DNA of 64,000 bases from Rhynchopus euleeides (lineage: Eukaryota > Euglenozoa > Diplonemea > Diplonemida > Diplonemidae). Numbering within the stretch: position 1 is the stretch's first letter; each line of letters starts with the position of its first letter. The DNA is taken from assembly GCA_963210315.1 (NCBI GenBank), contig OY723321.1, positions 1,042,771 through 1,106,770 on the forward strand, written 5' to 3'. The position numbers and the translations under genes are program-made. This document shows, piece after piece, positions 31,469-42,975 of the stretch. A model generated the notes under the pieces. The model had not been told where the DNA came from. It did no database searches and saw only the letters and a program-made list of their open reading frames with translations.

Positions 31469-32881
31469 GTGCTGGAGGAGGTGGGGGAGAGAGAGAGAGA
31501 GAGCGTGTGTGTGAGTGAGTGAGTGAATATGTTGTACTTCCCAAAAAGCAGCAGACGTTGCTGCTTTTTTGGAACCGCTCGGGGGAGGCCCGAGAAGGGG
31601 AGGGGTTTTTTTTTGCCGAAACGCTCGGAGCGGGGCTTCCAGGGCAGGGGTGCCTTGTGTTGAGAAGCGCTGTGTCGTAGCAAACGGCTGGGTTTAGTGG
31701 AGTGTGGCGCTGTCGCATTGTGCGTGTGTCTGTTCCTAGAGCATAGAGACCTGGGGTGGGGTGGGGGGAGATGGTCATGCCATGCAAAAGCCAAGGGAGG
31801 GGGGGACGAACCGCCCACAAAGTGTCTCGCCACAGCCCCGCCGTCGGGTGATCTCTTCACGATGGCAGAACCTTTGTCGCAGTGAAAATACAGTCGGCAG
31901 CGCTTGGGTGGACAGCATCACAACCCACCTTGCCTTGTTGTCATGACTGTGCGAACAGGCCTTCGTCTGGAAAACCGCACGCAGTTTATCCACCCGGGTT
32001 TGGCGGTACATTCGGTACATTCAACACTGCTGCAAAAAAAAATCCCATTCCCCCCCAGCCCAACGGGTAGGCGCCAAGACATTTCGATTCTCTTCCATCG
32101 AGATGGCCCCTCTCTGAACTGTTCTCTTTCTCCCGGATCAGCTTTCATAAGCTATGCGGTAGCGTGTGTCTGATTTCCTCGTGTGTGTGCGTTGCGCGGT
32201 AGCCGAAGCTACAAGCTTTCACAGCGCAACAGGAGCGGGTGGGGGGGAGGAGATGAGATGGGCGGGTGTGCCACGACAGGGTCTGGAGGGGCTCTGCTCG
32301 TATCCCTGAGTGCCACAGACGCCGAAGAAGAAGGGGAAGCTCTAGAAAAGGGCCGCCTGATTCCTGTGTGCCGACAAACAGAAAGAAGGGGCTAACAGGG
32401 TATCAGGCGGGTCACTGCATGCCGTGTGTGCAGGTGGGTCTCCTGGGGACACGGCGGATGAACGTAAGAACAGGCCGGATGCACACCGTGCATCACCGCA
32501 TATTCGTGAGTGCAAGCGAGGCTTCGACGATCTCAACGGCACATCCGAGCAGGTCGGTCAGCCGATGATATGTGCCTCAGAACGAAGCAAAAGATCTCCC
32601 GCTCTGACTGCCCCCTCTGCCGCCCCCCTCACCCCCCGTGCTTCCCGGAGTTGGAGCTGAGGAAAGCCGAGGCCGAAAAAGGCGCTCCTCCCGCCCTTCG
32701 CACGAAGGCCGAAGAGGCATGTTTGATGATCGTCTCCCTGCGCGTCTTCATATTTTCATCCAGCGCATGACACATCCGTGATGCCAACCCACAATGCACA
32801 ATGCACGCACATATTTGACACAGGTCTACACACTGGGAGCAAGCCGAATCCCGATATCCCTTTGGGGTGAGGGGAGGGGCC
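31469..32881. other. Intergenic region with 3' hairpin
   Basis: No supported gene in 1.4 kb. A strong hairpin lies at 31541-31573, and GA and GT repeats follow the stop codon (31488-31525). Candidate acceptor AGs occur at about 32760 and 32822. Confidence 0.45.
31541..31573. repeat. Hairpin downstream of membrane protein gene
   Basis: CCAAAAAGCAGCA pairs with TGCTGCTTTTTTGG across a GACGT loop, 72 bases after the stop. It could be a 3'-UTR stability element; a bacterial-type terminator role is not implied in a eukaryote. Confidence 0.5.
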
Positions 32882-33433
32882 ATGTTTGACTTTGTGAAGA
32901 AGCTGTTCGGGAAGAGTGCTGACGAGACCGCCAAGGAATGCGTGGCGGCTGGTGACCAGGGCGAGGCCCTTGTGGACGAGTCCCAGGAAGGGCTCGGAGA
33001 GATCGACGCCGCCATCGCCAAGGCGGAGGTGGAGATCCACACGCTGGAGTCGCGCGAGGAGAAGCTGCGGGAGGAGAGCGAATCGCTGCTGATGGAGGCA
33101 CACGACCCCCTCCTGGAGGGCAGCATACCGCCCGAGGCGCAGGAGATTCTGACACGCGAGATCCACGCCATCCTCGACGACGTGTCTCACAAACGCGAGG
33201 ACTTCGAGCTGCGCGTCCTCCGGCTGCAGCTGAAACGTGCCCAGCTTCTTGGGGAGAGCAGGCGTTCGGAAGAGCTCCTGCGCGAGCTGGGCCGTGTCGA
33301 CCCCCTGTCCTCTGTGGATGTCCACGGCGTCCCCGCCTACCCGAACATCGTGAAGGACCCTGAGAAAATGCCTCTCCAAAAGCACGACAGCAGCGACCCG
33401 CAAGACAGCGGAGTGACGGACGACAAGCTGTAG
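32882..33433 (+). CDS. Small helical protein, unknown function
   Basis: 183 residues from the ATG opening MFDFVKKLFGKSADE. The N-terminal ten residues could form an amphipathic helix. Residues about 30-70 and 95-140 are charged heptad-like helices (EVEIHTLESREEKLREES and LRLQLKRAQLLGESRRSEELL), and the last 40 residues are polar and probably disordered. The MF..KLFGK opening recalls ESCRT-III and other membrane-remodelling helical proteins, but no other landmark of those families is visible, so this is not proposed as an assignment. No intron. GC-rich third positions and the clean ATG context support a real gene. Confidence 0.65.
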   Translation: MFDFVKKLFGKSADETAKECVAAGDQGEALVDESQEGLGEIDAAIAKAEVEIHTLESREEKLREESESLLMEAHDPLLEGSIPPEAQEILTREIHAILDDVSHKREDFELRVLRLQLKRAQLLGESRRSEELLRELGRVDPLSSVDVHGVPAYPNIVKDPEKMPLQKHDSSDPQDSGVTDDKL

Positions 33434-35086
33434 CACCTGCAGCACTCTACTCTACTCTCTCTCACGGATGTTGCTGTCGCCTGCTCTTTGTTTCTGCGCA
33501 CCTGCATATGCCTATACATACGCATGCGCTAGCAGCATAGCACCGGATTTTTTACGGTGGCCGGAGCCACTTGCTGGGTTGTGTCGGCATGCCACCCACC
33601 CTCTTCCAATGGGAGAGGCGTCCGCCCCCACCTCGCGTCTCATGGACGAATCTGCCTGGGGCTGTTCAGGGTTGGGGGGTGGAGGGGTGGGGTGGGGCGA
33701 CGTGTTTTTGTCGTTCTGCCCAAGCACAAAAGCTTGCCTGTCAGAGCGGAGAGCCGTCGGTGGTGGGTGGTCATACTCGCAGCGAGGTGTGTTGGGTGAG
33801 TGCGCGCACACGGTGCCACTCAGAGGATGTGTGACCCTCCGCCCCCCACCCACCCCCATGCAGCACAGTCAGAACTGCAAAAAAAACACATTCTGAACAA
33901 CGCCAGGAGGGAGATCTCTGCGAGGGGTGGGTGAGAAGATTCATTCTGCGGATCCTTTCAAAAGGGCCTGTGCCCACCCCTCTGCCCTCCCGTCTGGCAG
34001 ACACCCCCCCCCCCCCCTATCTGCCCTGGCCAGCGCACGGGCGGGTGCCGGGTGCAGCTTCGCGAAAATATAAAAGTTCTCTCCCCCCCCCCCTCCCCAC
34101 ACACCATCAACGATATACGTATTCTTTTGTTACGGCCTCCCTCCCCCCCCCATCCCTGCGAACGAAAAAATGGAACAAAAACTGAAAACCAAAATACCCA
34201 CCCTCAAAAAAAAGCCAACAGCAGATAGTGTGTCTGTGCCCATAGGTGGCGGTTGTGTGTGCACCGTGTTTTTTTCGTGCGCTAGATCAGGGGGGTGTGC
34301 TTTATGTGATCTACACTCTACTACAAAAGTTCAATGTTCACGTGTGGCTGTGTGTGCCTCGCTGCCTTGGTTATTCTTCCCGGGTGGGGTGGGTAGGGGG
34401 GAGGTGGGAGGTGGGGGCGGTTGCGTTGTGGATACTGTATGCAGAAGGGAATCTGGATTTGCCGAACGCGCTGCGGGGGCCAGACAGTCTTCTCCCGCCT
34501 GTATCGCAGTTGCCCCCGAGCCAAATATTTTTACCCCCCCCCCCCCACAGGCGGGATTCCCCTTTTTCAATGCCATGAAGAAGAGATATCGGGGGACAAA
34601 CGTTTTATGCCTTTGTGGCAGCAACAGGCCAAGCCCCTCCACAGCTTCTTGTTGTCGGGGGATTTGGCACGGCACACACGACCAGAACGCCTGCTATCTT
34701 TGTTTTTCTTCCACTCACCCCCCCTTCTCCCCCCCCACCCCCGGCCTCTTCACTGCCACGTGTGTCGGGTGACATGCCCTCCTGCCTTGCCATGTTGTGT
34801 CTAGCCTGAGTTGACCAGAACCGATTGGATTGCGCGGGCCGCAGCGCACACCTGTCTCCCCGCCTCCCCCCACCTCCGCCTCCATCCCCACCAAGAGAGA
34901 ACAGCATGTGTGTTAATTTGAACGTATCTATCACACCCCCACCCGATACATCTTATTTGCTGTCGAGGCCCCCACGCCGTGCACCTCGCTGGCTGGGATG
35001 ACGATCTCTGTTGTTAGGACTCAATTCACCCCGCCCCTCCATGATTCAGGTGTGTCAACAGCCGTGGGGGGGTCATTTCTGGCGAG
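33434..35086. other. Intergenic region, low complexity
   Basis: No supported gene in 1.65 kb; several C runs (34004-34017, 34082-34095 and 34534-34548). A sequence like 'gcttgcctgtcagagcgg' (about 33731) may be a divergent member of the 2564/21125 repeat. Confidence 0.45.
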
Positions 35087-36445
35087 ATGAGCGACCATGC
35101 CACATTCGATGAGAAGGTCAAAATGGCCTTCGAGGAGGTTGACGCCCGGAAGGCGCGTGCGGTGTGCCTCGAGACCTTCACACAGGCGATGACGCGGCTG
35201 CAGCTCGGTTTCTCCGCAGCCACACTGAGGGACCTTTTCCTGAAGTCTGACAAGGACAAGGATGGGCTGCTGTCGTACCCCGAGTTCCAGTGGTTCGCAG
35301 AGAACTACCCGACGATCCTCGATGTGGTGTACTACCGCTCGAAGGACTACTGGCTGGACCTCAAACAGCAGGAGGGCATCGAGATTGCGAAGCAGAAGCT
35401 GTCGGAGCTGAAGTCGCGCGAGATGCAGGTGCAGCGTGCGGAGCAGAATGCACAGCAGGAGACGCATGCGCAGGAGCATGCATTGCAGATCGCTGCGCAC
35501 GACATCCGGGACTGCCAGGCACGCGAGGAGGATGCGAAGGTGGGGCACGACCGTGCCAAGCAGGATGCCGAGACGTGCAGGGGTGAGGTGCGCACGCGCG
35601 TGGGGATGCTCAACCAGGCACGCGAGTCGACGCGCCAGAAGCAGAAGGCCCTGCAGGAGGCGCAGCGCGACGTGGAGCAGCAGTGCCAGCGCATCCAGGG
35701 GTGCGACCAGGAGGTGGGGCAGGCGGAGGAGCGCCTGGCGGAGATCGAGCGCCTCCTGCAGGAGCAGCGCCGCATCCTCGACATCTGCCTCAGCAACGCC
35801 AGCAAGGCGCGGGACGAGCTGGGCAGCGCGCAGGTCCGTGAGGGCAGTGCCAAGGCATCCTTTGAAGACGCGACGCGCGAGCAGGACATGTGCTCCGACA
35901 GCGTTGCCGCTGCCGAGCGTGTCCTGCAGCAGTCGCAGGAGCGGGAGGGTGTTGCCGCCGCGCTTCTGCGTGAGGTGGGTGTGGAGACGGCACGTGCCAC
36001 GAAGAAGCGCGACGCCGAGCAGCGCGAGCTGGACGCGGCACGCGAAAGGGAGGCACGTGCGGCAGACGACCACAACGCTGTGAAGGCGCAGGTGGATGCG
36101 CAGCTGCAGGAGATCGACACCATGTCGCACCAGAATGCCGAGCACAACCAGCGCCGTGCCCGTGTGCAGGAAGAGGAGCGCCCCCTGCTGGACCAGGAGG
36201 TGCGCCTGAAGGAGCAGCGGGACTGCCTGGAGTCGAAGGAGATCGAACTGAGGCAGCGCTTCAACGACTACTCGCACCACCGCCAGAGCATGCCGCCGCA
36301 GCACCCCTCCATGTCGCCGCCCTTCAACAGGGCCGCCTCCCCCACCCTGCGCAGCACATCCCCGCTGGGCCTGCAGAACCACACCCCGCAGCCCCCCCCA
36401 TACGGTACGTACACCCGGGCATCAAGCCCGTCGTACGGCTACTGA
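35087..36445 (+). CDS. EF-hand and coiled-coil protein
   Basis: 452 residues. The N-terminal region (about 1-85) holds one canonical calcium-binding loop, DKDKDGLLSYPE (about 55-66), with D, D, D, S and E at positions 1, 3, 5, 9 and 12; a preceding helix pair (about 5-40) looks like a degenerate partner hand. Residues about 100-400 are one long coiled coil, very rich in Q, E, R and A. The last ~50 residues are Pro/Ser/Tyr-rich (SPTLRSTSPLG, ASSPSYGY). The EF-hand plus long coil plan is shared with euglenozoan cytoskeletal proteins such as BILBO1, but I see no specific sequence match and make no assignment. A calcium-responsive cytoskeletal role is inference. Confidence 0.8.
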   Translation: MSDHATFDEKVKMAFEEVDARKARAVCLETFTQAMTRLQLGFSAATLRDLFLKSDKDKDGLLSYPEFQWFAENYPTILDVVYYRSKDYWLDLKQQEGIEIAKQKLSELKSREMQVQRAEQNAQQETHAQEHALQIAAHDIRDCQAREEDAKVGHDRAKQDAETCRGEVRTRVGMLNQARESTRQKQKALQEAQRDVEQQCQRIQGCDQEVGQAEERLAEIERLLQEQRRILDICLSNASKARDELGSAQVREGSAKASFEDATREQDMCSDSVAAAERVLQQSQEREGVAAALLREVGVETARATKKRDAEQRELDAAREREARAADDHNAVKAQVDAQLQEIDTMSHQNAEHNQRRARVQEEERPLLDQEVRLKEQRDCLESKEIELRQRFNDYSHHRQSMPPQHPSMSPPFNRAASPTLRSTSPLGLQNHTPQPPPYGTYTRASSPSYGY

Positions 36446-37306
36446 TTGTATCTGTAACCATTCCCAGCGGGTTCCTTGACCTTTTTTATTTAGTACCCCC
36501 CCCCCCCCCGGGCCCCCTCTTCTCTGTTAGTTGTATCTTGCATTTTTTATGTTGTTTTTTTTGTCGTAGATCCAGTGTTCTCGCGACTTTTGGGATTTTC
36601 AGAAAGTGCGGAGGAGTTTTTCTTTGCGTTTTTTTGGACCTGGAAATTTTTTTTCCACCCTGGGGGTCTTCGCTCCATCCGCCAAAAAAAACCGGAAAAA
36701 ACCCGTGAAAAAGTCGGAAAAAAAGAGTGTGGGGAGTTGGGTCCAGTTTAGCAAAGTGAGCTTATTTTTCGAAAATTGAAAAATTGGGGACACCAAAAGT
36801 CCCCAGAAAAATCTTCGACTTGGCCCGCAGAGTGATTTTTTTTGGTGAAAAACGATTTCAACAGTTGTCCAACAGTTGCTGTACAAGACGGCACACCGTT
36901 CTCTGCGCATGGGCTGCTGCACGTGAATCATTTGGATGTCCGAGGGGCTATCGGAACGAGGAGGGCCACGAGCCTGAACTACCCGCCAGCAGTGATCCCG
37001 TGCCAGGGCTGGCAGGGGGCCGCGGCCCCACCTCCCTTTTTCTGTAATTGTTTGGGAGGGTGGGCCGCCAGGGGTGGCATGGCCCTACCCTCGGCCCTAC
37101 CTCCCGGGTCAGATTTTGGGGCTTTTGGGTTCGGCCTTGTGGCCGAGTTTTCATGCGCCGCAGCGTATGAAAACCCAACGGCATGCTGGGGGCTTGATGG
37201 TGTTCATCGAAGCGCACCTCATCATGCCCCAAGCGAAGGACCATCCCCGCCTGGAATGTGCAACAGCACCAACCGGTGTGGGGACTAGCCTTCGAAGACT
37301 TTCAGG

Positions 37307-37342
37307 ATGTTCACTACCGTGGCCTCCGGCGGCTGGGGGGCT
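37307..37342 (-). repeat. Dispersed hairpin repeat, partial copy
   Basis: On the minus strand it reads AGCCCCCCAGCCGCCGGAGG then CCACGGTAGTGAACAT, exactly as in the 38883 copy, but lacks the left half of the hairpin. Confidence 0.65.
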
Positions 37343-38513
37343 GGATTCCTGATTTTTGATCCAGCAGGACGACCAAAGGCAGCAACATCCGGTGCCTCTC
37401 GAATTGGGTGAAAATGTTCTGTGGCCGTGCATTCGATCCTGTTTGCATCATACCACGGGAAGTCGGGGCGGGGTTGGGCTGCACTTTTTTTCTCGCGAGC
37501 TCGGCCACCCTGTGCCCGACCTCTTTTTTAGTTTGCCCGACCCCCAGCGAGATCACTGGCAGCCAGACCTTGTTCAACATAAACAGCAGACAAGAGAGCA
37601 GCATGGAGTGTGGGGCAGCTGCCGTGCTCCCACAAAAACATCGCACCTCTCGCGCTGCCTACACGAAAGGGACGGGTAACCTGCAGGTCACCCACAGCAG
37701 CCTACTGCCTACGTTCTATACAAGATCGGCGCCGACCACACGAAAGGCTGTTCGATCTGCGGCGCAAGAAGAAGCTCCGGTGGGAACAGAACTGAGCGGC
37801 AACAGGATGCAATGCAGGCCCACATCCGTTGCCCTGCGGCAAGAGCAGTCACATCGATTTCGTTGACAGGGCCTGCCCACTGGTGTGTGACGGGGTGACC
37901 TGCAGATGGTGAGCTGGCCCACGGGAGAACACCTGGGACGGGGGATGGCTGCGACTGGGCAATACCTAACTCGTCATGATGCAGGACTGCGGACAATTGG
38001 TCCAAGAGAGCAAGTATGGCTCCCGCTCAGCTCTCACTGAAGCTGAACCAGATGCAAGTGGTGGGAGGAGGAGGGGGTCCCAGGGGAGGACACACCGGGC
38101 GGCAACCCACGAGGACTGGCCCGTCCCAGTCGACAGAAGAACAAAGCAGGAACACGGAGTCACCTGAAACGACACACTGAAGTGTGGGAGGAGGAGGCGA
38201 GCACAAAAGGGCGTCGGCTACCGCACGCCCTTTGAGCGCAGCCGACGACGACCGAACCGGCCACCGGCCGGGAGGTGCGTGTGAAAATTTTTTGGGGTTT
38301 TTTGGCCTATTTTTGGCCATTTTCCGCTGCATTTGTTTGATTTTGGGTCGGGAAAGGTATGGCCAGGAAGTGGGAAAAATTGAGGAAAAAGTCGGAAATT
38401 TTCAGGTTTGCCCATATAAACCATGGGTCACAGATTCCGATTTTTGGGTCAGACTCCAAGTTTGACACAAGGGAAAATAGGCAAAAATTTTCACCTATTT
38501 TTGGTCACCTAAG

Positions 38514-38660
38514 GGGGGGCTTCGCTCCGGGTCACTGACCCAAGCTGACCCAGATTGACCCGGAGCGAAGCCCCCCATTTTCCTAAGGTGAAAAACCCCA
38601 GGGTGACCCAAATTGACCCAAGTTGACCCAAATTGACCCGGAGCGAAGACCCCCCCTGAA
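38514..38660. repeat. 21-bp inverted repeat and TGACCC tandem array
   Basis: Arms at 38514-38534 and 38556-38576 are perfect inverses (GGGGGG, then CTTCGCTCCGGGTCA). The loop and the following stretch to 38660 consist of TGACCCA and TTGACCCAAA units, ending in another CCCGGAGCGAAG block. A related 'gggggtcttcgctcc' lies at about 36661. Confidence 0.65.
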
Positions 38661-38882
38661 AAGTTTTCTCGCGCGCCTTCGGCGCGCGAGACCACGATCC
38701 TGAGCGGCCGGGTGCGAACGACAGTCACACACATGCGACGCGACACGTATGCAATGCGACGCAACAGATTCCGTCTGAGTTGGCCAGAAGGAGGATGCCG
38801 AAGCGTTCCGTTCCTAGATGACCCCTCTTTCCCGAGGTGTCATGATCGCATACAAGGACTTGACTATGGGATGCATGTCACA

Positions 38883-38936
38883 GGGGGGTCTGGGGGGCAG
38901 AGCCCCCCAGCCGCCGGAGGCCACGGTAGTGAACAT
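38883..38936 (+). repeat. Dispersed hairpin repeat, copy 2
   Basis: CTGGGGGGC-AGA-GCCCCCCAG followed by CCGCCGGAGGCCACGGTAG and TGAACAT; it differs from copy 1 at three or four positions. Confidence 0.65.
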
Positions 38937-39734
38937 GTGTTAGCCTGGTCCCCGAGTACGCTCCACAGTCGAAGCAAAGTGGAGAGTCACATGCGGTTGG
39001 TGTTGCTCTTTCGTCATGAGAGCAATATACGGTGCGGTAAACGGTTTCGTGACTGCTGTAAAGGGCTCCTCCGCAGCCAGGTCCCAAATATTTTTTTTCC
39101 CGGAGGAGCTCCTCCACTCCTCCACTCCTCCGGCGTCAGATTTTTTTTATTTTTTTTTGAGGAACTCCTCCGACTCCTCCGGTCGCGAGAACACTGCGTA
39201 GATCCATTTATATTGTCGCGCCCCTCTCCCCCCCCCCCCCCCCCCACACCCCATCCCATCAAGAGCAGTGTTGCTCCTGTGCGATCAACACGACAGCAGT
39301 CTCTGCTACAAAAACATTCACGTGTGGGTGTATTGTCCCCCAACGAGACGGTAAGGAAGGGGGGGGGATGGAGGTGCCCCCTCCCCCCCAATCGCAATCC
39401 GACCGTGTTTTCTTTGTTCAATCTATGTTGTATCACTTCCCCCTGTGTGCCTGTCTCCCCAGCCGACCCCCCCCCCCACCCCACCCACTGATGTAACACT
39501 CTCTTCATAAGAAAAGGCGAGATGCGCCCCCTCCCCCCCTCCACACTCACTGCCCCCTAAATTGTGTCGCTCCCTCCCCCCCCCCCCTAGGGGGGGTCAT
39601 AAGCCCGTACAAAACCAAAATTTTCGACATACCATCAGAGCCGCCCTAATACCTGACCTGACCCGAAAATCCGACCCATACCCCCCCGGAAACTGTCTGG
39701 GGCCCACTTGTGACACCTGATACGCACTTTTGTG

Positions 39735-40151
39735 ATGATTTTTTGGGGTCCTAAAAAATGTACCTCAGTTTCGTACCTTGCCTTTGTACCTGAACCACTC
39801 CCGACCGCATTATTTCGTTCTTTGCAAGGGAAGGGTGTCACTACGCTCACTCAGCACGCCGAGCAACACATGCCGCGTGCCCAGGGCCTCGCAGAGGTGT
39901 CAGATGCTGCTGCAGAGGAGTACCTTGCTCGAAAGACGCTCGCCAAACGGGAGATGTGCGGGGTCTCGGCAGAGAGCGTTGTGGCAGACCTGCGTAAAAA
40001 GAAAACGGCACACGACATCGGTGAGGCGACATTATTTCGGGCGCTCCGTCGGGCTGGGTACATAGGAGAGCGAGTGGGACGTGGTGACGACAGATATATG
40101 CAGTGGTGCATCAACTGCACGCACGTGCGGGAAAGCGGCGTTCCTTGCTAG
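39735..40151 (+). CDS. Transposon-internal ORF with helix-turn-helix-like segment
   Basis: 138 residues from an ATG lying inside the left terminal repeat, or 93 from the ATG at 39870 just inside it. The part after 39870 contains SAESVVADLRKKKTAHDIGE followed by ATLFRALRRAGYI, which resembles the second helix-turn-helix of Tc1/mariner-type transposases. It stops before any catalytic domain. A continuation in another frame (to about 40400) and a short downstream open frame (about 40620-40886, AKIDEAKASTTLPTNADAAS and on) suggest either introns or a broken gene. The identical arrangement in both copies argues that it was already like this before they spread. Assignment to a transposase N-terminus is tentative. 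Confidence 0.45.
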   Translation: MIFWGPKKCTSVSYLAFVPEPLPTALFRSLQGKGVTTLTQHAEQHMPRAQGLAEVSDAAAEEYLARKTLAKREMCGVSAESVVADLRKKKTAHDIGEATLFRALRRAGYIGERVGRGDDRYMQWCINCTHVRESGVPC

Positions 40152-40616
40152 CCAAGAAAGATGTCACCTGCACTCCTACTCCTCCCACTCGTCCTGCTCC
40201 TACCCCCACACCAACTGATGTGGGCAGTGAGAGTGATGGCAGCTCCAGAGCAGCAGATGATCTAGGAAGCAATGAGCGGGTCAGCCGGGCAGACTACCCC
40301 AGTCTGTACCGGAAGTACGAAGCGTTGCGGGCCCGCCACCACCGCCTCCAGGAGAGGACCCGAGGGTTGAGAGTAGGGTTGTACAACGCCAGGGGAGGTA
40401 TTCCCCTGGCGTTGAGACATCCCTGGCGACCTTGCGGTCGCACTGTGTGGGGGCTGAGTCGGCAGGCAGATGCCGATCCAATGACCTTGTTGAGTCCCCA
40501 CATGGTACACTCTCATACGTGTTGTCGAGACTGCGTGGTGTGCATATCCTGCGGGGCGCAAATTACACAGCACAATCATAACCACTTCGGCTCTCAGGGC
40601 GTACAATATCCCAATC

Positions 40617-40886
40617 GTGCCTTCACAGGCTAAGATCGACGAAGCAAAAGCATCTACAACGCTGCCTACTAATGCCGATGCAGCCTCCCAGGCGTACGAA
40701 GTACTCACAATGACCCATATGCGATCGAAGTACTACACCCAGAAGGTGGCTGAACTCATTCTGCTGACGCAACAACACAACATTCCCACTAATCAGGTCA
40801 AGAAAGACCTTGCCGAGGCACTGGGGAAGGCAACATGCGTGCCACCTGAGCCAGAACCACCGCAGAAAAGGCAAAGAACGAAATAA
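40617..40886 (+). CDS. Transposon-internal ORF, C-terminal fragment
   Basis: About 89 residues with no ATG at the start of the frame, ending PPQKRQRTK just inside the right terminal repeat. It is helical and polar (SKYYTQKVAELILLTQQHN and on). A CAG just before GCTAAGATC (about 40628) could be an intron 3' end that joins it to the upstream open frame; unproven. The same frame is present at 46546-46815 in copy 2. Confidence 0.4.
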   Translation: MPSQAKIDEAKASTTLPTNADAASQAYEVLTMTHMRSKYYTQKVAELILLTQQHNIPTNQVKKDLAEALGKATCVPPEPEPPQKRQRTK

Positions 40887-41147
40887 TGCGGTCGGGAGTG
40901 GTTCAGGTACAAAGGCAAGGTACGAAACTGAGGTACATTTTTTAGGACCCCAAAAAATCATCACAAAAGTGCGTATCAGGTGTCACAAGTGGGCCCCAGA
41001 CAGTTTCCGGGGGGGTATGGGTCGGATTTTCGGGTCAGATCAGGTATTAGGGCGGTTCTGATGGTATGTTGAAAATTTTGGTTTTCGTACGTTTTTACAC
41101 GGTGGTCTTATGCAGAAAATGCATATCATTTTGCTAATCAAAATTTT

Positions 41148-41227
41148 CCGATTTACATATGTAAATTTTGGAGTTTACATATGTAAAATCCGGAGCTTAC
41201 ATATGTAAATCCGGAGGTTGCATATGT
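41148..41227. repeat. Left subterminal palindrome array
   Basis: About four units of TTTACATATGTAAAT or TTGCATATGTA with CCGGAG/TTGGAG linkers. Confidence 0.8.
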
Positions 41228-42975
41228 ACCCCCGAGGCAAAAATGAGCGAACGGGCAGCATGCCGTTCCTCTTTTTTGCCTCGTGAGAGGTTCCCCCCCC
41301 ACCAGGCAAGGTGAAAAATGAAGAAACGGGCAGCATGCCGTTCTACATTTTCCCTTGCAAGGCAGGGAGGGCGCCCCCCATGCCAGACAGCAGCCACCCC
41401 TGGAGGGGCAACAACTGACGGGCATGGGGGAACGAGGTGGGTCTGGACCCGACACCGCCACCACACGCGCAGTGCACCTTTCGGATACACTGTCGTGAGT
41501 GGGGTGTGGGCAGTTCCCCTATCCTGTGAGCTCCTTTCGGACGAAGAGGTGCAGCGGTTATCTGCAACCTTCGTCCTGGACTTGCCTCGGGGGGAACGCC
41601 ACGGTTTACCGCGGGTCCCGACGAGGGCACTCAGGCAGGATCTTCACGCCACCCCGCACCGAGGTCCCTTCTCACGCGGCGTGTCTCCCAGGTTCATGGC
41701 GGCGTCATCAGGTCAGGCTTTGTAGTCTCTACACCATCAGTAGTAAGGGAAATCCTAAAACCATACATGAAATCCACCTTTTGGGCCGCTGGTGTACGAG
41801 GCTTGTTCCTCCAATTGAATCATGTTTGCTGTGTCAGGCAATATCAATACAGCCGCTGAAAGAAGTCGAGGTGTTGTGGATCTGCTGCTCACAGGAAGGA
41901 TTCAGGGTGGATCACAAGACTGACCACCCTCTTTCCTTTGTCAAGTACCCTGTAAAACATCAGAACACCAAGTATCTTTCAACACTACATGTTCAAGAGT
42001 GGAATCAGTGGAATCGGAAGGGGTCACCTACCACACGGACACAGTTCCCGCGACTAATAAATGCCGAGAGTTCCGGTGTCCGACCACCTGGTATTACTTG
42101 GCTCCATCCACCCAGTCATTACGAGGGGGCGTCCCTTGAAGCCAGTTCCGCAGAACTCAGACCCCCCTTAAAACCAATGTCCTGTGTAGACAACTACTTA
42201 GCCTGCCTGATGACGACACCAATTCGCTGGGAGAGACGCCGCGGTCCAGGACCCCAATGGGGATGACGTGGCATTGTTTGACCGAATCGGTTGTGTAAGT
42301 GTGTAGCCCCCTCCGCCCTCTGTCCCTCCCCCCAGGGTGGTGTGTGGAGGCGAGAAGCGCAAACAGCAGCAATGCAGGCATAGCAAAAAGTGGATCCCTG
42401 CAGGTAGACCCTCGGGGTACATCCCTATCATCGGGTCACCTGAAATTTCCCAATTTGAAAATCTGCAACAATCAAGGCAACACGCGATGGGACGGGGCAC
42501 ATGACCTTGCACAGGGGTGGGGGGGGCAGAAGGCAGGGGGTGGGGTTGCGGTTGGGGTAGGTATAGCGTTTGAATACTTGAGTTTTGTCTGAATTTCGCA
42601 CAAGAGACGACCCGAACCTCAATTGGCCGATTTTCTCCCCACAACCCCGATTTGGAGGCAACCCTCATTTGCTTGATTTTTGGGGTCGCATGAGGGAACT
42701 CGGGGCGGAAACTCGAGATTTTCTCACGACTGTCTTCGAAAATGGACAGTTCCAGACCACCAGGACCCGATTTTCGTCCCAGAAAATTTTGGGTCAATAT
42801 TTTGGGCGAGATTTGGCCAAGGCCAAAAATCAGCCATTTTCGGGACCGGTTTTAACGCGTTTTAGGGCCCAAAATAGGCTCAAAACTCAAAAATTCCTTC
42901 GAAATCGGCCTCAAACGTCCAAAATAGACCCACCCCGGAAAAAAATTCGAAAAGGGTCCCCCTATAAATCGCCGG

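Larger units (their letters stand above)
36446..39587. other. Gene-free region with inverted repeats
   Basis: No supported gene in 3.1 kb. It includes A/T-rich 'ttttttggac...gggaaaa' segments (36590-36860 and 38280-38480), two copies of the 13233-type hairpin repeat, a 21-bp perfect inverted repeat with TGACCCA tandem units (38514-38660), and C runs before the transposon (39222-39245 and 39572-39587). Confidence 0.5.

Noticed and set aside
32882..33433. ESCRT-III (Snf7-like) assignment for the small helical protein
   Set aside because: Only the first few residues resemble; the basic helical hairpin and MIM motif expected of the family are not visible.
35021..36382. 453-residue minus-strand open frame opposite the EF-hand gene
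   Set aside because: Antisense shadow: Leu/Arg-rich repetitive text mirroring the coiled coil on the + strand.
41499..42266. 255-residue open frame in the nested element with a phrase (TDHPLSFVK) recalling Ty3-type RNase H
   Set aside because: The match is only a few residues, spacing to other motifs is wrong and no neighbouring RT or integrase motifs are present.
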